The notes under the pieces were generated by a model, which saw nothing but the letters and a program-made list of their open reading frames with translations, made no database searches and had not been told where the DNA came from. From contig CALDMI010000201.1 of NCBI GenBank assembly GCA_937914815.1, positions 1-7,761 on the forward strand: DNA of 7,761 bases, given 5' to 3'. Numbering within the stretch: the first letter of the stretch is position 1; every line of letters starts with the position of its first letter. This DNA comes from an uncultured Clostridia bacterium (lineage in GTDB: Bacteria > Bacillota > Clostridia > Oscillospirales > CAG-272). Below, one piece after another: positions 7,090-7,761 of this stretch. Position numbers and translations under genes: made by a program.

Positions 7090-7192
7090 GATGAAAATCG
7101 GAAGAGCCGCCGTCAGACCGCCGCCGCGTACATTCGCGGCGGCGATTCCCCGGCGTAAGACATTATATGACACAGAATAATGTTTTTTTACT
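7090..7192 (+). other. Non-coding interval between the two riboswitches
   Basis: No supported gene. An ATG at 7091 opens 29 codons ending at 7180, but it directly follows the terminator T run and has no ribosome site. The interval contains a strong palindrome (listed separately) and a T-rich stretch at 7182-7198 that could act as an UP-like element for the next promoter. Confidence 0.6.
7120..7143. repeat. 9-bp GC inverted repeat between the riboswitches
   Basis: GCCGCCGCG (7120-7128) and CGCGGCGGC (7135-7143) pair perfectly around the loop TACATT. It is not followed by a T run. It would form a very stable hairpin in any transcript that reads through terminator 1; its role is unknown. Confidence 0.55.
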
Positions 7193-7219
7193 GTTTTTGC
7201 GTATGATGTGCGCAAAAAC
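7193..7219. promoter_or_regulatory. 9-N9-9 inverted repeat just upstream of the riboswitch 2 promoter
   Basis: GTTTTTGCG (7193-7201) and CGCAAAAAC (7211-7219) are perfect inverted arms with a 9-bp spacer, ending 3 bp before the -35. The position suits an activator or repressor site. It has the CIRCE geometry but an unrelated sequence. No T run follows, so it is not a terminator. Confidence 0.55.
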
Positions 7220-7221
7220 TA

Positions 7222-7250
7222 TTGACAAAAACATTATACTATGCTATGAT
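7222..7250 (+). promoter_or_regulatory. Extended -10 sigma-A promoter driving riboswitch 2
   Basis: Consensus -35 TTGACA (7222-7227), 17-bp spacer and -10 TATGAT (7245-7250), with TGC (7242-7244) as an extended -10. The start is expected near 7257. The leader begins with a tight hairpin, CGACGG/CCGTCG (7260-7265 with 7269-7274, loop CAT), which may protect the 5' end or insulate the aptamer. Confidence 0.87.
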
Positions 7251-7286
7251 ATACATTACCGACGGCATCCGTCGTTAATAATCGAA

Positions 7287-7360
7287 TATTCGGCAAAGCC
7301 GTCGTGAGGCGGTGACGCAAAGCTTGGGGACTTTATATTGAGAAGTCAGCCCGGTTGCAA
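7287..7360 (+). promoter_or_regulatory. c-di-GMP-I (GEMM-I) riboswitch 2, aptamer
   Basis: A second complete c-di-GMP-I aptamer. Seen: GGCAAA (7292-7297); P2 stem 7298-7303 with 7308-7313, capped by a GNRA tetraloop GTGA (7304-7307); the signature GACGCAAAGC (7314-7323); P3 stem GACTT/AAGTC (7329-7333 with 7343-7347); and AGCCCGGTTGC (7348-7358), matching the conserved 3' strand. In both aptamers of this window the GNRA loop is closed by a T-G then a C-G pair. The strand before GGCAAA (ATATTC) lacks the A and G common upstream of the motif, and a P1 stem is not obvious, so affinity may differ from riboswitch 1. Edges are approximate. Confidence 0.87.
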
Positions 7361-7396
7361 TCTGGTTTTACTGTTGCAACCGGGCGTTTTTGTTTT
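7349..7396 (+). terminator. Intrinsic terminator of riboswitch 2 (expression platform)
   Basis: A perfect 12-bp stem, GCCCGGTTGCAA (7349-7360) with TTGCAACCGGGC (7374-7385), has a 13-base loop and is followed by T-rich sequence from 7387 to 7396. The 5' arm contains the conserved aptamer 3' strand, so ligand-stabilised aptamer should block it. It ends 22 bases before the start codon of the next gene. Confidence 0.9.
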
Positions 7397-7417
7397 CCCC
7401 GGAGAAAGGAGGGCATC

Positions 7418-7761
7418 GTGGCACAGGAAGAAATGAATAAAGACGTGATAGACCGCCGCGGCGCGCTCCGCACAATGGCAGACCGGACGCTCGAATGCGG
7501 CGTCGAGCCGATAGAGCTCTGTTTTTCGCTGATATACGACGCTCTTGACAGAGTGCCCGTCGCCTGCCGCGTCCTCCCGAGGATAAACAGCGTGATTTAC
7601 GGCGTCCTTACCCCGGAGAGATACGGTGACGCCGCGGATATGAGCGAGACCGGGGTGTCCTTTATGCTCCGGATATTAAAAAAGGTCACCGACCTTTCCG
7701 CATGGATGAAAAAGAGCGGCGGCTACCGCAGGTGCCGCTTCTTCGTCTCTGCGCCGACGGC
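7418..7761 (+). CDS. Degenerate EAL-domain-like protein (N-terminal part), right end off the window
   Basis: The 114 visible residues resemble the N-terminal half of an EAL domain, the c-di-GMP phosphodiesterase fold. By eye, a short leader helix (about 12-28) is followed by a QPI-like EPI (30-32) and a strand at 36-41. RVLPRIN (52-58) sits where active enzymes have EALLRW. TPERY (65-69) matches the usual P-x-E-F/Y, and ADMSETG (73-79) matches AE-x-x-G. A long helix (80-100) follows, then FFVSAP (108-113) in place of the VN(I/V)S strand. The catalytic Glu of EAL is Arg52, so this copy is probably inactive for hydrolysis and may sense ligand or be structural. Translation starts at GTG 7418, chosen because AAAGGAGG (7405-7412) lies 5 nt upstream; the internal ATG at 7433 is less well placed. 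It is directly under riboswitch 2. EAL assignment is by motif comparison only; downstream domains are unseen. Confidence 0.55.
   Translation, partial: MAQEEMNKDVIDRRGALRTMADRTLECGVEPIELCFSLIYDALDRVPVACRVLPRINSVIYGVLTPERYGDAADMSETGVSFMLRILKKVTDLSAWMKKSGGYRRCRFFVSAPT

Noticed and set aside
7091..7180. 29-codon ORF starting at the end of terminator 1
   Set aside because: No ribosome site, a start directly after the terminator T run, and a stable hairpin inside. Not called as a gene.

Overview
The window looks like a chromosomal segment of a Gram-positive anaerobe of the class Clostridia, perhaps a gut Oscillospirales-type lineage. The basis is GC-rich coding sequence with frequent ATA isoleucine codons, AT-rich intergenic DNA, strong AGGAGG-type ribosome sites, sigma-A promoters with extended -10 elements, a perfect HrcA/CIRCE operator, and c-di-GMP-I riboswitches with intrinsic terminators. 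Placement below class level is a guess. No mobile element, CRISPR array, tRNA or rRNA was seen.

Layout. Positions 1-2158 (minus strand) hold the first 719 codons of clpB, the ATP-dependent disaggregase; the C-terminus lies beyond the left edge. A 324-base divergent intergenic region (2159-2482) carries the clpB ribosome site, a candidate promoter, a 10-bp inverted repeat, a perfect CIRCE element, and the promoter of the rightward neighbour. That neighbour (2483-3400) is a polytopic membrane protein of the ArsP_2/DUF2899 heavy-metal exporter family with a Cys/His-rich cytoplasmic loop. After a terminator-like hairpin comes a probable two-gene sugar operon: a Gfo/Idh/MocA NAD(P)-dependent oxidoreductase (3548-4591) and a cytoplasmic family 3 glycoside hydrolase (4691-6859).

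The most notable part is the 558-base non-coding stretch at 6860-7417. It contains two complete c-di-GMP-I (GEMM-I) riboswitches in series. Each has its own near-consensus sigma-A promoter, its own GNRA-capped P2 stem and ACGCAAAGC core, and its own intrinsic terminator whose 5' arm overlaps the 3' end of the aptamer. That overlap suggests that ligand binding permits read-through (an ON switch). Each promoter also has a different long inverted repeat beside or over it, a possible repressor or activator site. No convincing gene lies between the two riboswitches, so both appear to gate the same downstream gene.

That gene (GTG at 7418, running off the right edge) encodes a protein whose visible 114 residues align by eye with the N-terminal half of an EAL domain (c-di-GMP phosphodiesterase fold). 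The catalytic EAL triplet reads Arg-Val-Leu. The picture is of c-di-GMP-controlled expression of a degenerate EAL protein that may itself sense or be regulated by c-di-GMP. The riboswitches are well supported by sequence; the EAL assignment and ON polarity are inferences.
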